From Caulobacter sp. (GTDB taxonomy: Bacteria; Pseudomonadota; Alphaproteobacteria; Caulobacterales; Caulobacteraceae), in NCBI GenBank assembly GCA_026225565.1, contig JAMFTA010000110.1:1-64000 (forward strand): a stretch of DNA of 64,000 bases, read 5' to 3'. The notes beneath the pieces were generated by a model. The model made no database searches. It saw only the letters and a list, made by a program, of their open reading frames with translations, and was not told where the DNA came from. Positions 1 through 8,884 of this stretch are shown piece after piece (within the stretch, counting starts at the first letter, position 1; every line of letters begins with the position of its first letter). Made by a program: the position numbers and the translations under genes.

Positions 1-554
1 CTGCGCACCCCTTCGAACGGATTGCCGCCCGCCTGGATCTGCCCTTTGAGATTGCCGGCCTTGCCGGAAATGCCGCACAGCTTCTCGAACCGGTCATAAT
101 GCGCCTCGAGCTGGTCATAGGTGACGCCCCAATCGGCGACCAGCATGTCCGCGGGAATGGCATTCTTGCCGTAGCGCCGGGTCAGATGGCTCAGGAGTTC
201 ATGGTCGCTCGGCAGGAAACGATAGGTCTGGCCATTCCAATGCGTGCCCATGCCGCCGACGCCGTCGCCCGGCAGGAAGGCGCCGAAGCGGCGAATCGGC
301 AGCGCCTCGCCGGCGGGATCATGGCGAAAGCTGACGGTCTCCAGCGACGGATCCTGCATCAGCTCCTGGCGCACGGCATAGCGCAGCTCGTCGCGGATGC
401 CGGGCAGGGTGAAATCCTCGGCCGGGGATCGCATCCCCCCTCGCTCCAGTCCCACCACCTGCAGGCCGGCGCGCGTCAGCTCCCGCGCGATGATCGTCCC
501 ACTCCAGCCCATGCCGACGACCACGGCGTCCACCGGCTTCAACTTGATCGTCAT
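1..554 (-). CDS. GMC-type / gluconate dehydrogenase flavoprotein subunit (partial, C-terminus outside window)
   Basis: The first 184 residues are in the window, read leftward from an ATG at 554. The N-terminus has an FAD-binding Rossmann motif (VVVGMGWSGT, residues 11-20), followed about residue 98 by the Gly-rich GVGGMGTHWNG stretch typical of the large subunit of membrane-linked gluconate/sorbitol/alcohol dehydrogenases of the GMC family. These oxidise a sugar or sugar acid in the periplasm and pass electrons to a cytochrome c subunit. It lies 10 bases after the gluconate dehydrogenase subunit 3 gene, which supports the assignment and indicates one operon. The substrate cannot be told; a cytochrome subunit would be expected just outside the window. 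Confidence 0.85.
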   Translation of the reverse strand, partial: MTIKLKPVDAVVVGMGWSGTIIARELTRAGLQVVGLERGGMRSPAEDFTLPGIRDELRYAVRQELMQDPSLETVSFRHDPAGEALPIRRFGAFLPGDGVGGMGTHWNGQTYRFLPSDHELLSHLTRRYGKNAIPADMLVADWGVTYDQLEAHYDRFEKLCGISGKAGNLKGQIQAGGNPFEGVR

Positions 555-564
555 CGCGGCGCGC

Positions 565-1257
565 TCAGGAAAAATCGGCGATGGACTGGGGCGGCGCCTC
601 GTAGCGTCGTCCCCGGTACGCCGCGATGGCCTCGGCATAGGTCGCCGGCAACCCCGGGTAGCCGACCATCTTCCATCCTGCCTTGTCCCGGTTGCCTCCA
701 TAGATTGGGTCGGCGAAAAAGCCCTCCTGCGCGATCGCCAAGAGGGCGTCGAAGAAGCCCTTGCTGGAGAGGTCGGGAAACGCCGCTTCGCCCGACTCCA
801 GCGCCTTCAGGACGGCGATCTGGTCGGCTTCGGCCAGGCGGTCGAACGTCGCGCCATGGCGGGCCGTGGCGAAGGCGTTAGATGCAGCGATGCCGGCGGC
901 GAAATAGTCCCGCGGAGTCAAAGGCAGCTGATAGCCGTGCTCGGGTTTGCCCTTGAGAAACGGTCCGCTGCGATAGAGCCGCGCGCCAGAGCCCCAGGCG
1001 CCGGCCAGTTGGCGGTCGATGAATACGGCGACGCCGCAAGCGCTGCCGGAGGGCGAGAGACGGTCGGCCGGGATCAACCGGTCGACCGCCGCCTCGATGA
1101 AGGCCATCTCCGTGGCATTCAGCGTCAGCGCCGGCTCCGGGGCGGCCGGGGCGGCCGGGGCCGCGGGCGCCGCCTCCGCTTCGCTATTGGCGACGACCGC
1201 CGACAAGCCGGCGGCGCCCGTGAGCAGCCTTCGTCGATCCAAATTGGTCTTGGTCAT
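565..1257 (-). CDS. Gluconate 2-dehydrogenase subunit 3 family protein
   Basis: This 230-aa protein starts with a Tat-type leader: three arginines at residues 8-10 (DRRRLL), then a hydrophobic stretch and an Ala/Pro-rich spacer to about residue 45. The mature part matches the small subunit of membrane-bound gluconate 2-dehydrogenases (FIEAAVDRLIPAD early, then GFFDALLAIAQEGFFADPIYGGN). The small subunit is needed for export and folding of the flavoprotein, which carries no leader of its own and is encoded directly downstream. Upstream lies a TonB-dependent receptor on the same strand, suggesting that outer-membrane uptake and periplasmic oxidation of one substrate are encoded together. Confidence 0.85.
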   Translation of the reverse strand: MTKTNLDRRRLLTGAAGLSAVVANSEAEAAPAAPAAPAAPEPALTLNATEMAFIEAAVDRLIPADRLSPSGSACGVAVFIDRQLAGAWGSGARLYRSGPFLKGKPEHGYQLPLTPRDYFAAGIAASNAFATARHGATFDRLAEADQIAVLKALESGEAAFPDLSSKGFFDALLAIAQEGFFADPIYGGNRDKAGWKMVGYPGLPATYAEAIAAYRGRRYEAPPQSIADFS

Positions 1258-1292
1258 GGGCTCTCCTCGATCAGCTTTCGCTGGCTCAATGC

Positions 1293-3848
1293 TCAGAAGT
1301 CGAAAGAAATCTTCCCGTAGTAGAAGCCGCCATCGATGGAGAAGGGCGCCGGGCCGTAGATCGATGGCGAGGCGCCGGTCCCGGCGCTGGGAATGCCATG
1401 CTTGTCTGGATAGACGCTAAATAGATTCGCCGCGCCGATGCTGAGCTTCACATGCCGGTTCACCGCATAGTCCACGCTGGCGTCGGTAATCCATTTCGCG
1501 CCGAAATTCCGGTCCTGAGAGGCGAGCTGGCTGATCACATAGGTGTAGCCGCCGTACCGGGTCAACTGACCGTTCAAGGTGATCGGGCCGCGCGTCCACG
1601 AGCCGCTGAAGATCAGCTTGTCGTGGGGCTGGGTGGTCGTCAGGTCCGCCTGCACCGTGCGGCTGAAGAAGACCGTGCTGCCGCCGGTGTTGGTCGGCGT
1701 CAGGGCCGCCAACTGGGCGGGCGTGGCCGCGACCTTGAGCACGGCGGTGGTGTTGTAATTGTAGGCGACGCTGAAATTGGCCCGTCCCCAGCCCGGCGGA
1801 AGCGGACGGGAGGTGTCCAGGACGATGTCGACGCCCCGCGAGCGGGTGTCCGCCATGTTGGCGAAATAGGTCACCCATTCCGCGCCGCTATAGCCGTTGG
1901 CGATCAGCACCTTGCCCACCGCAGGGCCCAGGAAGGTGCCGGTGCGCTCGATGCGGTCGCGCACCGTCACCTCATATCCATCGACGGTGATATTGACCCG
2001 CTCCAGCGGCCGCAGGACGAAGCCCAAGCCGTAGTTGTATGACTTCTCGGGCTTCAGCGGCTCGGCCCCCAGGGCCTTTCCGAGCGCCGAGGTGGTGGGG
2101 ACGAGGAGGGTAAGCGCCGGGCCGAAGGCGCCAGTGACCGGATTGGTGCTGGTGCGGCTGTCGGTCTGGGCATAGCCGATCTGGGTCAGGGAGGGCGCGC
2201 GAAAGCCCGAACCCACCGTGCCGCGCAGGGCGAACCAGGAATTGAAGTCATAGCGCGAGTTGAACTTGCCGCCGACGGTGGAGCCGGAGCTGTCGTCATA
2301 GTGCTCGACTCGGGCGGCCGCGCCAACGTACCACGCCTTCAAGGGGTAGACGTCGACGTCGGCATAGCCCGCGACGCTGGTGCGCGTCAGGTCCACCTGA
2401 TCGGAGGGCCTAAGGATCACGCCGCCCTGGGCGCCAATGGCGGAGGGCAGGCCGAGGTTGGGATTTCCCGACTGATCGCCAGCCTTATAGATATAGCCGC
2501 CATTCTCCCAGCCGAGGGTTTCGCCGGCGAAGGTGTGGAAATTGTCGACCCGCACCTCCGCGCCGCCCGAGACGGTGACCGGTTCGGGCACAATGGTCTT
2601 GAAATCGCGGGTGAGGTCGAGATTGGTCACCCACTGGTCAAACTGGTAGGTCGCCAGATCGTCGAAACTGGTCGGCCCGGTTGGGCCCAGCGAAGGATTG
2701 ATGGTGGAATCGCTGTATTGGCGGACGTGATTTCGGCCATAGGCGGTGCTGAGATCCCACTTCAGCGCGTTGACCTCGCCCTTGGCCCCGAACAGCACCT
2801 GGAAGTCGTATTCCGAGGTGTTGTTCAGCGGATAGTAGCCCGCGGAAAACAGAGAATCGAAGCTGGCGTTGCTGTCTGGACGCCGATAGTTGTTGCCGAT
2901 CACCGTCTGTCGTTCGCCAAAGGTGGAATAAGAGTAGAGACGGGTGGTGTCGTTGATCGGTAGTTCGGCATTGTAGAAAAAGCTGTACTCGACGATGCCC
3001 GGATCGCCGTTGTGGGCGCCGTCGCCCTTCCAGAGCGCGTTGCGCGGATCGCTGGCCGGCGCATAGGGCAGTTGGGTGGCGAAGAAGTTGTTCCAGGTCT
3101 GGCCGCGACGCTCGGTATTGGCGCCGAAGTGGAAGAAGCCGCCCTGACCCAGAGGGACGCCCGCATCCACCTCGCCCTTGTAGGTCGAAAGATCGTTCTT
3201 GCCCTCGTAGAGCGCGCCGCCCAACCCGCTGAAATGTATGCCGTGGTCTTGGGATTTGAGCACGATATTGATCACGCCCGCGACGGCGTCGGACCCGTAC
3301 TGGGCCGCCGCGCTGTCCTTCAACACCTCCACATAGGCGATGGCGCTGGACGGAATCATGTCGAGATCGACGGGGTTCACCCCGCTGGTGTCGCCGCCGC
3401 CATTGGTCAAAAGCGAACTGTTGTGGCGGCGCTTCCCGTCGATCATGACGAGGGTGTAGGCCGGGCCCATCCCCCGGTTGTTGATCGGCCGCACGATCGA
3501 ATTGATCCCAGCTTCCGTCTGGCCGAAATTGAGCGACGGCAGCAGTTTAGAAAGCGATTCCGCCAGGTCCGCCCGACCGGTGGCGGCGATCTGATTGGCT
3601 TGGATGATGTCGATCGGCGCCGGGCTCTGGGCGACGGTGCGCGGCCTGCCGCCCCGGACCCCGGTAACAATGACCGTGTCTCCGCTTGCGGCCTCAGCGG
3701 CTGCATCGGCTGTGGTCACAGACGGCGGCGCTTCAGCGGCCTGGGCCGGCGCTCGCCAGGCCCCAACACCGGCAATGGCGCTCGTGGCCAGTAGTAAAAC
3801 GCGGACAGCTCGCCGCCTATATTCGATGTTTGATTTTGAACCGCCCAT
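1293..3848 (-). CDS. TonB-dependent outer-membrane receptor
   Basis: An 851-aa protein with a signal peptide (hydrophobic core about 17-30, cleavage near AQA/AEA at 36-40), a TonB-box-like DTVIVTG at 57-63, a plug domain up to about residue 200 (ending AGVINIVLK) and a long beta-barrel with aromatic-ended strands. It finishes in GKISFDF, the C-terminal Phe expected of outer-membrane barrels. No STN domain is present, so this one probably only transports. It is followed by the two dehydrogenase subunits with a 35-base gap, so the ligand may be the sugar or sugar acid they oxidise. The start has a purine-rich GGGGGCGAT just before the ATG. Confidence 0.9.
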   Translation of the reverse strand: MGGSKSNIEYRRRAVRVLLLATSAIAGVGAWRAPAQAAEAPPSVTTADAAAEAASGDTVIVTGVRGGRPRTVAQSPAPIDIIQANQIAATGRADLAESLSKLLPSLNFGQTEAGINSIVRPINNRGMGPAYTLVMIDGKRRHNSSLLTNGGGDTSGVNPVDLDMIPSSAIAYVEVLKDSAAAQYGSDAVAGVINIVLKSQDHGIHFSGLGGALYEGKNDLSTYKGEVDAGVPLGQGGFFHFGANTERRGQTWNNFFATQLPYAPASDPRNALWKGDGAHNGDPGIVEYSFFYNAELPINDTTRLYSYSTFGERQTVIGNNYRRPDSNASFDSLFSAGYYPLNNTSEYDFQVLFGAKGEVNALKWDLSTAYGRNHVRQYSDSTINPSLGPTGPTSFDDLATYQFDQWVTNLDLTRDFKTIVPEPVTVSGGAEVRVDNFHTFAGETLGWENGGYIYKAGDQSGNPNLGLPSAIGAQGGVILRPSDQVDLTRTSVAGYADVDVYPLKAWYVGAAARVEHYDDSSGSTVGGKFNSRYDFNSWFALRGTVGSGFRAPSLTQIGYAQTDSRTSTNPVTGAFGPALTLLVPTTSALGKALGAEPLKPEKSYNYGLGFVLRPLERVNITVDGYEVTVRDRIERTGTFLGPAVGKVLIANGYSGAEWVTYFANMADTRSRGVDIVLDTSRPLPPGWGRANFSVAYNYNTTAVLKVAATPAQLAALTPTNTGGSTVFFSRTVQADLTTTQPHDKLIFSGSWTRGPITLNGQLTRYGGYTYVISQLASQDRNFGAKWITDASVDYAVNRHVKLSIGAANLFSVYPDKHGIPSAGTGASPSIYGPAPFSIDGGFYYGKISFDF

Positions 3849-4261
3849 ATCGCCCCCAACACTTCCAATGCGTCGAGGTATATTTCACAGAAAATAACTA
3901 TAAAGCGATTATATATAATACATTTTATGATCATTTAAAATGTATTCCGTACAATTTACGGCATCAACGCAGCATTACGTTTCTCAAAATCAGAATAATT
4001 CATTCTCATCATGATTCATATATGGATATTTTATACCATAAAACATTGTATATCCTTGGGCACGAGGGTTTATCATTATGATCGCTGGAGAAAGCGTATA
4101 ATTCTAACAATATAAACAGAGATTCTGATGACGGAGGATCAGGCGTTCGACCAAGTTAGCTGCCCGCGCACGCCTTCCCCTGCCGGGGACGCGGGGAATG
4201 GCTTCCAAGACAGGGCCGGGCGGGTCTAAAACAGCCTTCCCACCGCTAAGGACCCAGCCCC
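3849..4261. promoter_or_regulatory. AT-rich intergenic region
   Basis: No gene is seen here. From about 3885 to 4130 the DNA is strikingly AT-rich compared with everything around it, with many TATA-like stretches. It must hold the promoter of the leftward TonB-receptor/dehydrogenase operon, and perhaps the rightward promoter of the flavoprotein gene. No convincing single promoter can be picked by eye. Confidence 0.5.
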
Positions 4262-5518
4262 TTGCCTCCCAGGTTCGGCGACGCCTCCCCCGAACCCGCC
4301 GCTGCGCCCATCCTCGCCGTCTTCGGCGGCGGCCCCGCCGGGCTGATGGCCGCCGAGGTCGCGGCCGCCGGGGGTGCTGTGGTGACGGTCTATGACCGGA
4401 TGCCGAGCTTCGGCCGCAAGTTCCTGATGGCCGGCCGGGGCGGGCTGAACCTCACCCATTCCGAACCGTTCGAGGCGCTGGTTTCCCGCTATGGCGGCGC
4501 GGCGGGGCTGCTGCGGCCGATGCTGGAGGCCTTCTCCCCGACCGCCCTGGCGGCGTGGGCGGAGGGGCTGGGCCAGCCGACCTTCACAGGCTCCAGCGGG
4601 CGGGTGTTTCCCAAGGCGATGAAGGCCTCGCCCCTGCTGCGCGCCTGGCTGGGGCGGCTGACGGCGGCGGGTGTCATCCTGCGCCCCGGCCATGAGTGGC
4701 GGGGATGGGACGCGGAAGGCGCGTCGATCTTCCAGCGCCCGGACGCAACCCAGGAAGCGGTGCGGGCGGACGCGACCATCCTGGCGCTCGGCGGGGCCAG
4801 CTGGGCGCGGCTCGGCTCCAACGGCGCCTGGGCGCAGCCGTTGACGGCGGCGGGCGTTCCCATCGTCCCCTTCCGCCCGGCCAATGGCGGCTTCCTGGCC
4901 GCCTGGAGCGAGCCTTTCCGCGCCCGCTTCGCCGGCTCGCCCTTAAAGACGGCGGTCTTCACCTTCGACGGCATGAGCGTGCGCGGCGAGGCGACGATCA
5001 CCGCCGGCGGCATCGAGGGCGGGGCCGTCTACGCCCTCGGCGCACGCCTGCGCGACGCCATCGCGGTGGACGGCTCAGCCACCCTCCTCGTCGACATTCG
5101 GCCGGACCTCTCGGACGCCGCCCTCGTCGGGCGGCTAGCCAGACCCCGCGGCGGCGGCTCCTTGTCCAACCACCTGCGCAAGGCCGGGCTGACGCCCCTG
5201 GCCATCAACCTCTTGCGCGAGGCGCACGGGCGCGAGCTCCCCCCCGATCCCGCCATCCTCGCCCGCCTGATCAAGGCGGCGCCCATCCGCCTTATCGGCG
5301 CGGCGCCGCTAGACCGGGCCATCTCCACCGCCGGCGGGATCGCCTTCTCTGGCCTCGATAGCAGCCTGATGCTGCGGGCGCGGCCGGGCGTGTTCGCCGC
5401 CGGCGAGATGCTGGACTGGGAAGCGCCCACCGGCGGCTATCTGCTGCAGGCGTCCTTAGCCACCGGCGTGGCGGCGGCGCGGGGCGCCCTGGCCTGGCTG
5501 GCGAACCCACGCCGATGA
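4262..5518 (+). CDS. BaiN/HI0933-like FAD-dependent oxidoreductase (TIGR03862-type)
   Basis: A 418-aa flavoprotein. It has the FAD dinucleotide-binding motif FGGGPAGLMAAE at 21-32, the family-specific stretch GRKFLMAGRGGLNLTHSE at 51-68, and the C-terminal GVFAAGEMLDW...GGYLLQ, where the isoalloxazine is bound in the HI0933/BaiN family. The physiological substrate of this group is mostly unknown; the gut homologue BaiN reduces bile-acid intermediates, but that should not be transferred here. The start is a TTG at 4262; no in-frame ATG precedes the FAD motif, so a few N-terminal residues are uncertain. It stands alone between convergent and divergent neighbours. Confidence 0.85.
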   Translation: MPPRFGDASPEPAAAPILAVFGGGPAGLMAAEVAAAGGAVVTVYDRMPSFGRKFLMAGRGGLNLTHSEPFEALVSRYGGAAGLLRPMLEAFSPTALAAWAEGLGQPTFTGSSGRVFPKAMKASPLLRAWLGRLTAAGVILRPGHEWRGWDAEGASIFQRPDATQEAVRADATILALGGASWARLGSNGAWAQPLTAAGVPIVPFRPANGGFLAAWSEPFRARFAGSPLKTAVFTFDGMSVRGEATITAGGIEGGAVYALGARLRDAIAVDGSATLLVDIRPDLSDAALVGRLARPRGGGSLSNHLRKAGLTPLAINLLREAHGRELPPDPAILARLIKAAPIRLIGAAPLDRAISTAGGIAFSGLDSSLMLRARPGVFAAGEMLDWEAPTGGYLLQASLATGVAAARGALAWLANPRR

Positions 5519-5546
5519 GCAATGCCGGCTCAGCGGCGGCGAGCGT

Positions 5547-5930
5547 CTACCAGTGTCGCCATTCCACCGCGATCTTGCCGGCCCTGTCCCTCATGATCAT
5601 GATCGTGCAGTCGGTGACGCCCTTTGAGGCGTTGACGGGATGTTCGGTGGAGAAGCCGTCGAAGTCCGACCAGTAGAACAGCCGGTCATCCTGATCGTTC
5701 ACCCAGAAGGTGACCAGCCAGGCCCCGTTCTTCGCCGCCACCTTGATATGGTGGTCCTTCCAATAGCCGGAATCCGAGCAGTCCGGGAGGAAGATCCAAT
5801 TGCCGTCCTTGCCTCCCGTATGGGTGACCCCGAGACCGGCGATCGCGCCGTCGTCGCCAGGGTGCTCCTTGCTGGTCAAGGAGGCTTCGTCGCCGGTCGC
5901 ATTCGCCACCGCGTAAAGGATATGGGCCAT
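5547..5930 (-). CDS. Conserved hypothetical protein
   Basis: The start at 5930 is chosen because a GGAGAG ribosome-binding site sits 5 bases upstream of this ATG, rather than the further upstream start at 5948. The 127-aa protein (MAHILYAVANATG...) has no signal peptide or membrane segment, and is rich in Asp, Trp and Gly with a predominantly beta-strand pattern (KVAAKNGAWLVTFWVND). I do not recognise a family. It is convergent with the flavoprotein gene, 28 bases away. Confidence 0.7.
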   Translation of the reverse strand: MAHILYAVANATGDEASLTSKEHPGDDGAIAGLGVTHTGGKDGNWIFLPDCSDSGYWKDHHIKVAAKNGAWLVTFWVNDQDDRLFYWSDFDGFSTEHPVNASKGVTDCTIMIMRDRAGKIAVEWRHW

Positions 5931-6050
5931 GTTTCTCTCCGGTTGCACTTATGATTATGCAATTCGAAGAGGTAATCATCGATCTTTCGCCCATGCAACC
6001 ATAGGCGTGGACACGGCCGAAATACGCCTGGGACGGCCCGCCGGGATCGC

Positions 6051-6527
6051 TCAATCCAGCGCCACGATCTCCACCTCCCCGCCCGCCACCATGGCGGTGT
6101 TGCCCAGGGTCTTGCCCATCAGGGCGCGGGCCAGAGGCGAGAGGTAGGAGATCGATCCCTTTGCGGGATCGGCCTCGTCCTCGCCGACGATGCGATAGCT
6201 TCGCCGCCGGCCGTCTTCCCGCTCAATACCGACGCGGCGGCCGAACGCCACTTTGTCGCCCGCCGCCGGCTCGACCAGCTGGGCGCTGGCCCGACGGGCG
6301 GCGTAGTAGCGAAGGTCGCGGGTTGCGCGGGCCATGGCGGTGCGGTCGGCCTGCACGTCGCCCTTGGACTGGGCGGCGGCATAGGCGGCGCGGGCCTCCC
6401 CATAGGCCAGTTCCAGCGCCGCCAGACCCTCGCGGGTAACCAGGTTGGGATGGGGCGAGATCGGGCGGTCGGTCAGATCGGCGGCCACCGATTCGCTGTC
6501 GCCCTCCTTGGTGAATGCTACGCTCAT
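6051..6527 (-). CDS. GreA/GreB-family transcription elongation factor-like protein
   Basis: A 158-aa protein, the usual Gre length. The N-terminal half is a helical hairpin (LVTREGLAALELAYGEARAAYAAA...ATRDLRYYAARRASA). The C-terminal half is the FKBP-like Gre domain (VAFGRRVGIEREDG...YRIVGEDEADPAKGSISYLSPLARALMGKTLGNTAMV). Gre factors stimulate RNA cleavage in backtracked RNA polymerase, but shorter-coil paralogs in alphaproteobacteria may act as anti-Gre or Rnk-like proteins. The start at 6527 is preceded by AAGGATC. It is probably a second Gre-type protein rather than the housekeeping greA. Confidence 0.8.
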   Translation of the reverse strand: MSVAFTKEGDSESVAADLTDRPISPHPNLVTREGLAALELAYGEARAAYAAAQSKGDVQADRTAMARATRDLRYYAARRASAQLVEPAAGDKVAFGRRVGIEREDGRRRSYRIVGEDEADPAKGSISYLSPLARALMGKTLGNTAMVAGGEVEIVALD

Positions 6528-6689
6528 GCCGATCCTTATGGACGATCCTTTGGCGGACGATCCGCATGGGTTCAATGCACCATGGGCCAGGGTGTTCAAC
6601 CCCCGTTAACCCTACCGGCTAAACAGCCCTTAAGGCGAACGGGCTATTAGGGATCGACGCCGTAGAAGCGTCCGCCCGGGAGGCGCCCC

Positions 6690-7082
6690 ATGTCGATCGT
6701 CAGCACGTCCACCGCCTTTCGTGGCGCTCTGGACCATTTTGAGCCTGAAAACACCCTCGATCCGGTCGCCCAGCGGCGGCTTCGCGGACATCTGGAACAG
6801 ATCGACTTCACCACCTACGCCGCCAACCAGGCGGTCTTGAAGCAATCGCCGGGCGCCCTCGATCTGGCGGCGTTCCAGCGCCTGGCGATCGCGGCCGCTC
6901 AGGCGCGCGCCCTTTGGGTCAAGGTCGCCCTGGAGATGGCCGACGCCGGCGGAACGCCCACGCGCCAGCAGGTCGCCGCCCTCGCCGACCATCGCGCCGC
7001 CTTCGAGGAGATGCGCGAAGCCTATGAGGCCCTGCGCCGCATGGTCGAACGGGGCTACCTGCCCTACCGTCCCGGCGGCTGA
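6690..7082 (+). CDS. Conserved hypothetical protein, all-helical
   Basis: A 130-aa soluble protein with a GGGAGG ribosome-binding site 5-6 bases before the ATG. It is rich in Ala, Arg and Glu and almost entirely helical by pattern, with a likely amphipathic helix near FEEMREAYEALRRMVERG at the end. I do not recognise a family. It runs toward nrdB, whose stop lies 20 bases further on the other strand. Confidence 0.65.
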   Translation: MSIVSTSTAFRGALDHFEPENTLDPVAQRRLRGHLEQIDFTTYAANQAVLKQSPGALDLAAFQRLAIAAAQARALWVKVALEMADAGGTPTRQQVAALADHRAAFEEMREAYEALRRMVERGYLPYRPGG

Positions 7083-7101
7083 ACCGCGGGGCGGCGCAGC
7101 C

Positions 7102-8139
7102 CTACTCCGCCAGGAAGGCGGCCGGCTGGGCCCGCTTGGCCATCAGGCTGTCGAAGTTCGACCACACCCCGTCCGCCCCCTGCCACTGCCCGGTGGTGGC
7201 GGCCTTGGAAGATTCCGTGGAGCGCGCCTCGAAGAAGTTGGCGTGCTCGACCCCCGACAACAGCGACTGCAGCCAGGGCAGCGGGTTTTCCTTCACCCCG
7301 CCGTAGAGTTCGGGCAGGTGCAGCTGGCGCAGGCGCCAGTCGGCGATGAAGCGGATATATTGCTTGATGTCGTCAGGCGTCATCCCCTTCACCTCGCCGG
7401 CCTCGAAGGCCAGGTCGATGAACTTGTCCTCCAGGCTGACCACCGTGCGGCAATTCTCGACGATGTCGTCCTGCACGCTCTTGGTCACCGCCCCGGTCTC
7501 GTGGGCGAAGGCGTGGTAGAGCTTGACCATCCCCTCGCAGTGCAGGCTCTCGTCGCGCACCGACCAGCTGACGATCTGGCCCATGCCCTTCATCTTGTTG
7601 TAGCGGGGAAAGTTCATCAGCATGGCGAAGGAGGCGAACAGCTGCAGCCCTTCGGTGAAGGCGCCGAACATGGCCAGGGTGCGGGCGATATCGGCGTTGG
7701 TCTCCACGCCGAAGGTCTGCATATAGTCGTGCTTATCCTTCATCGCCTGGTAGTCGAGGAAAGCGGAAAACTCGCTCTCAGGCATACCGATGGTCTCCAA
7801 CAGGAGCGCATAGGCCTCGATATGGATGGTCTCCATGTTCGAGAAGGCCGAGAGCATCATCTTGATCTCGATCGGTTTGAACACCCGAGCGTAGCGCTCC
7901 ATGTAGTTGTCGTTCACCTCGATGTCGGACTGGGTGAAGAAGCGGAAGATCTGCGTCAGCAGATTGCGCTCGCCGTCATTGAGCCGGGTCGCCCAATCCT
8001 TGCAGTCCTCGCCCAGGGGAACCTCTTCGGGCATCCAGTGGACCTGCTGCTGCTTCTTCCAGAACTCGTGCGCCCAGGGATAGCGGAAGGGCTTGTAGCC
8101 CTTGGAGGGGACGAGGAGGCCGGGGGTGATGATCGCCAT
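7102..8139 (-). CDS. nrdB: Ribonucleoside-diphosphate reductase beta subunit (class I)
   Basis: A 345-aa R2 protein that forms the diferric-tyrosyl radical for reduction of ribonucleotides to deoxyribonucleotides. The metal ligands and radical site are visible: Glu103, His106 and Tyr110 in NMETIHIEAYA, with the same spacing as E. coli Glu115-His118-Tyr122, and the later RDESLHCEGM motif. The protein therefore looks like a Tyr-radical class Ia enzyme. The alpha subunit (nrdA) is not adjacent. Upstream are two NrdR-like boxes 31 bases apart and a perfect DnaA box (separate entry), consistent with repression by NrdR-dATP and cell-cycle control. Confidence 0.95.
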   Translation of the reverse strand: MAIITPGLLVPSKGYKPFRYPWAHEFWKKQQQVHWMPEEVPLGEDCKDWATRLNDGERNLLTQIFRFFTQSDIEVNDNYMERYARVFKPIEIKMMLSAFSNMETIHIEAYALLLETIGMPESEFSAFLDYQAMKDKHDYMQTFGVETNADIARTLAMFGAFTEGLQLFASFAMLMNFPRYNKMKGMGQIVSWSVRDESLHCEGMVKLYHAFAHETGAVTKSVQDDIVENCRTVVSLEDKFIDLAFEAGEVKGMTPDDIKQYIRFIADWRLRQLHLPELYGGVKENPLPWLQSLLSGVEHANFFEARSTESSKAATTGQWQGADGVWSNFDSLMAKRAQPAAFLAE

Positions 8140-8196
8140 GACGCAATTCGCCTGATCGAGGATTCGCTGTTCGCCGTCTAAAAGAAGCCTAATGAG

Positions 8197-8254
8197 CCAC
8201 TAAGTCTAGCCGTCATGTTGTCGCTACCCACAACATATAGGGCTTTGTGGATAA
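8197..8254 (-). promoter_or_regulatory. Paired NrdR-like boxes and DnaA box upstream of nrdB
   Basis: Position 8228-8243 matches the 16-bp NrdR consensus (aCaCwAtATATwGtGt) at 12 places. A weaker 9-of-16 match lies at 8197-8212, exactly 31 bases away, the spacing known for tandem NrdR boxes. A perfect DnaA box TTATCCACA (minus strand) lies at 8246-8254. The sites are 58-115 bases before the nrdB start. The match counts were done by eye. Confidence 0.6.
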
Positions 8255-8259
8255 TCCCG

Positions 8260-8661
8260 TCAGTTTTCCAGAATGGTGCCGAGGAGCACCTGGGCGCCGG
8301 GCCGGCCCAGGGTCCGGTCGGTGGCGCGCTGCAGTTCGTCGGCGATCAGGTCGGGCTTGGGCGGCGCCCCCGCCGCCACCGAAGGGGCATAGATGGACAG
8401 CGACTGGGTGAAGGCGTCGCGCAGTATGGGAATGGAGATGCTCGCCCGCTGGCGCAGGGTCGCGTCGGGGATGTCCAGCCCCACGTCCACGGTCAAGACG
8501 CCGCGGCGACCGTTGCCGCGCACGATCGTGGCGGTGAGGGTGGGCAGCTGGATAAAGCTATCCCCGCCGCCCTTCTTCTTCTCCGTCGGCGCGGCGCTGG
8601 CCAGGGAGGCGGCGAGGAGGAGCGGCAGGGCGAGGGCGAGAGGGCCGGCAATCTTCTTCAT
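8260..8661 (-). CDS. Exported FliL-like small protein
   Basis: A 133-aa protein with a clear signal peptide (hydrophobic 7-22, Ala-X-Ala near 21-23) but no retained membrane anchor. The remainder (IQLPTLTATIVRGNG...LTVDVGLDIPD...LRDAFTQSLSIYA...VLLGTILEN) follows the strand-helix pattern of the FliL/stomatin-like C-terminal domain, which in flagellar FliL lies in the periplasm around the stator. This similarity is by pattern only. The start chosen is the second ATG (8661), which gives MKKIAGPLALALP, a normal Sec leader. No flagellar genes are adjacent. Confidence 0.6.
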   Translation of the reverse strand: MKKIAGPLALALPLLLAASLASAAPTEKKKGGGDSFIQLPTLTATIVRGNGRRGVLTVDVGLDIPDATLRQRASISIPILRDAFTQSLSIYAPSVAAGAPPKPDLIADELQRATDRTLGRPGAQVLLGTILEN

Positions 8662-8884
8662 CGTCACCCTCCGGTCTGCTTCAGGCCGATCCGAGGACCC
8701 AAGCGGGGCCGGGAATCGTCTGCGCGGGCCATCCTAGCACAGCTCGCGTGGGCCGCCCGAACCCGTTTCGCGCTGGCATGGGCAGTTAGCGCTCGTCGGA
8801 AGTCGCAGTTCCAAACGGCGGTGGAGGGCGTCGAGCGACCGACGATACGGGCGGACATCGGTCAGGGATGCCCTATTCCCACAA

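Noticed and set aside
7024-8181. A 385-aa open frame on the plus strand opposite nrdB
   Set aside because: A shadow of a conserved gene; high-GC codon bias keeps antisense frames open.
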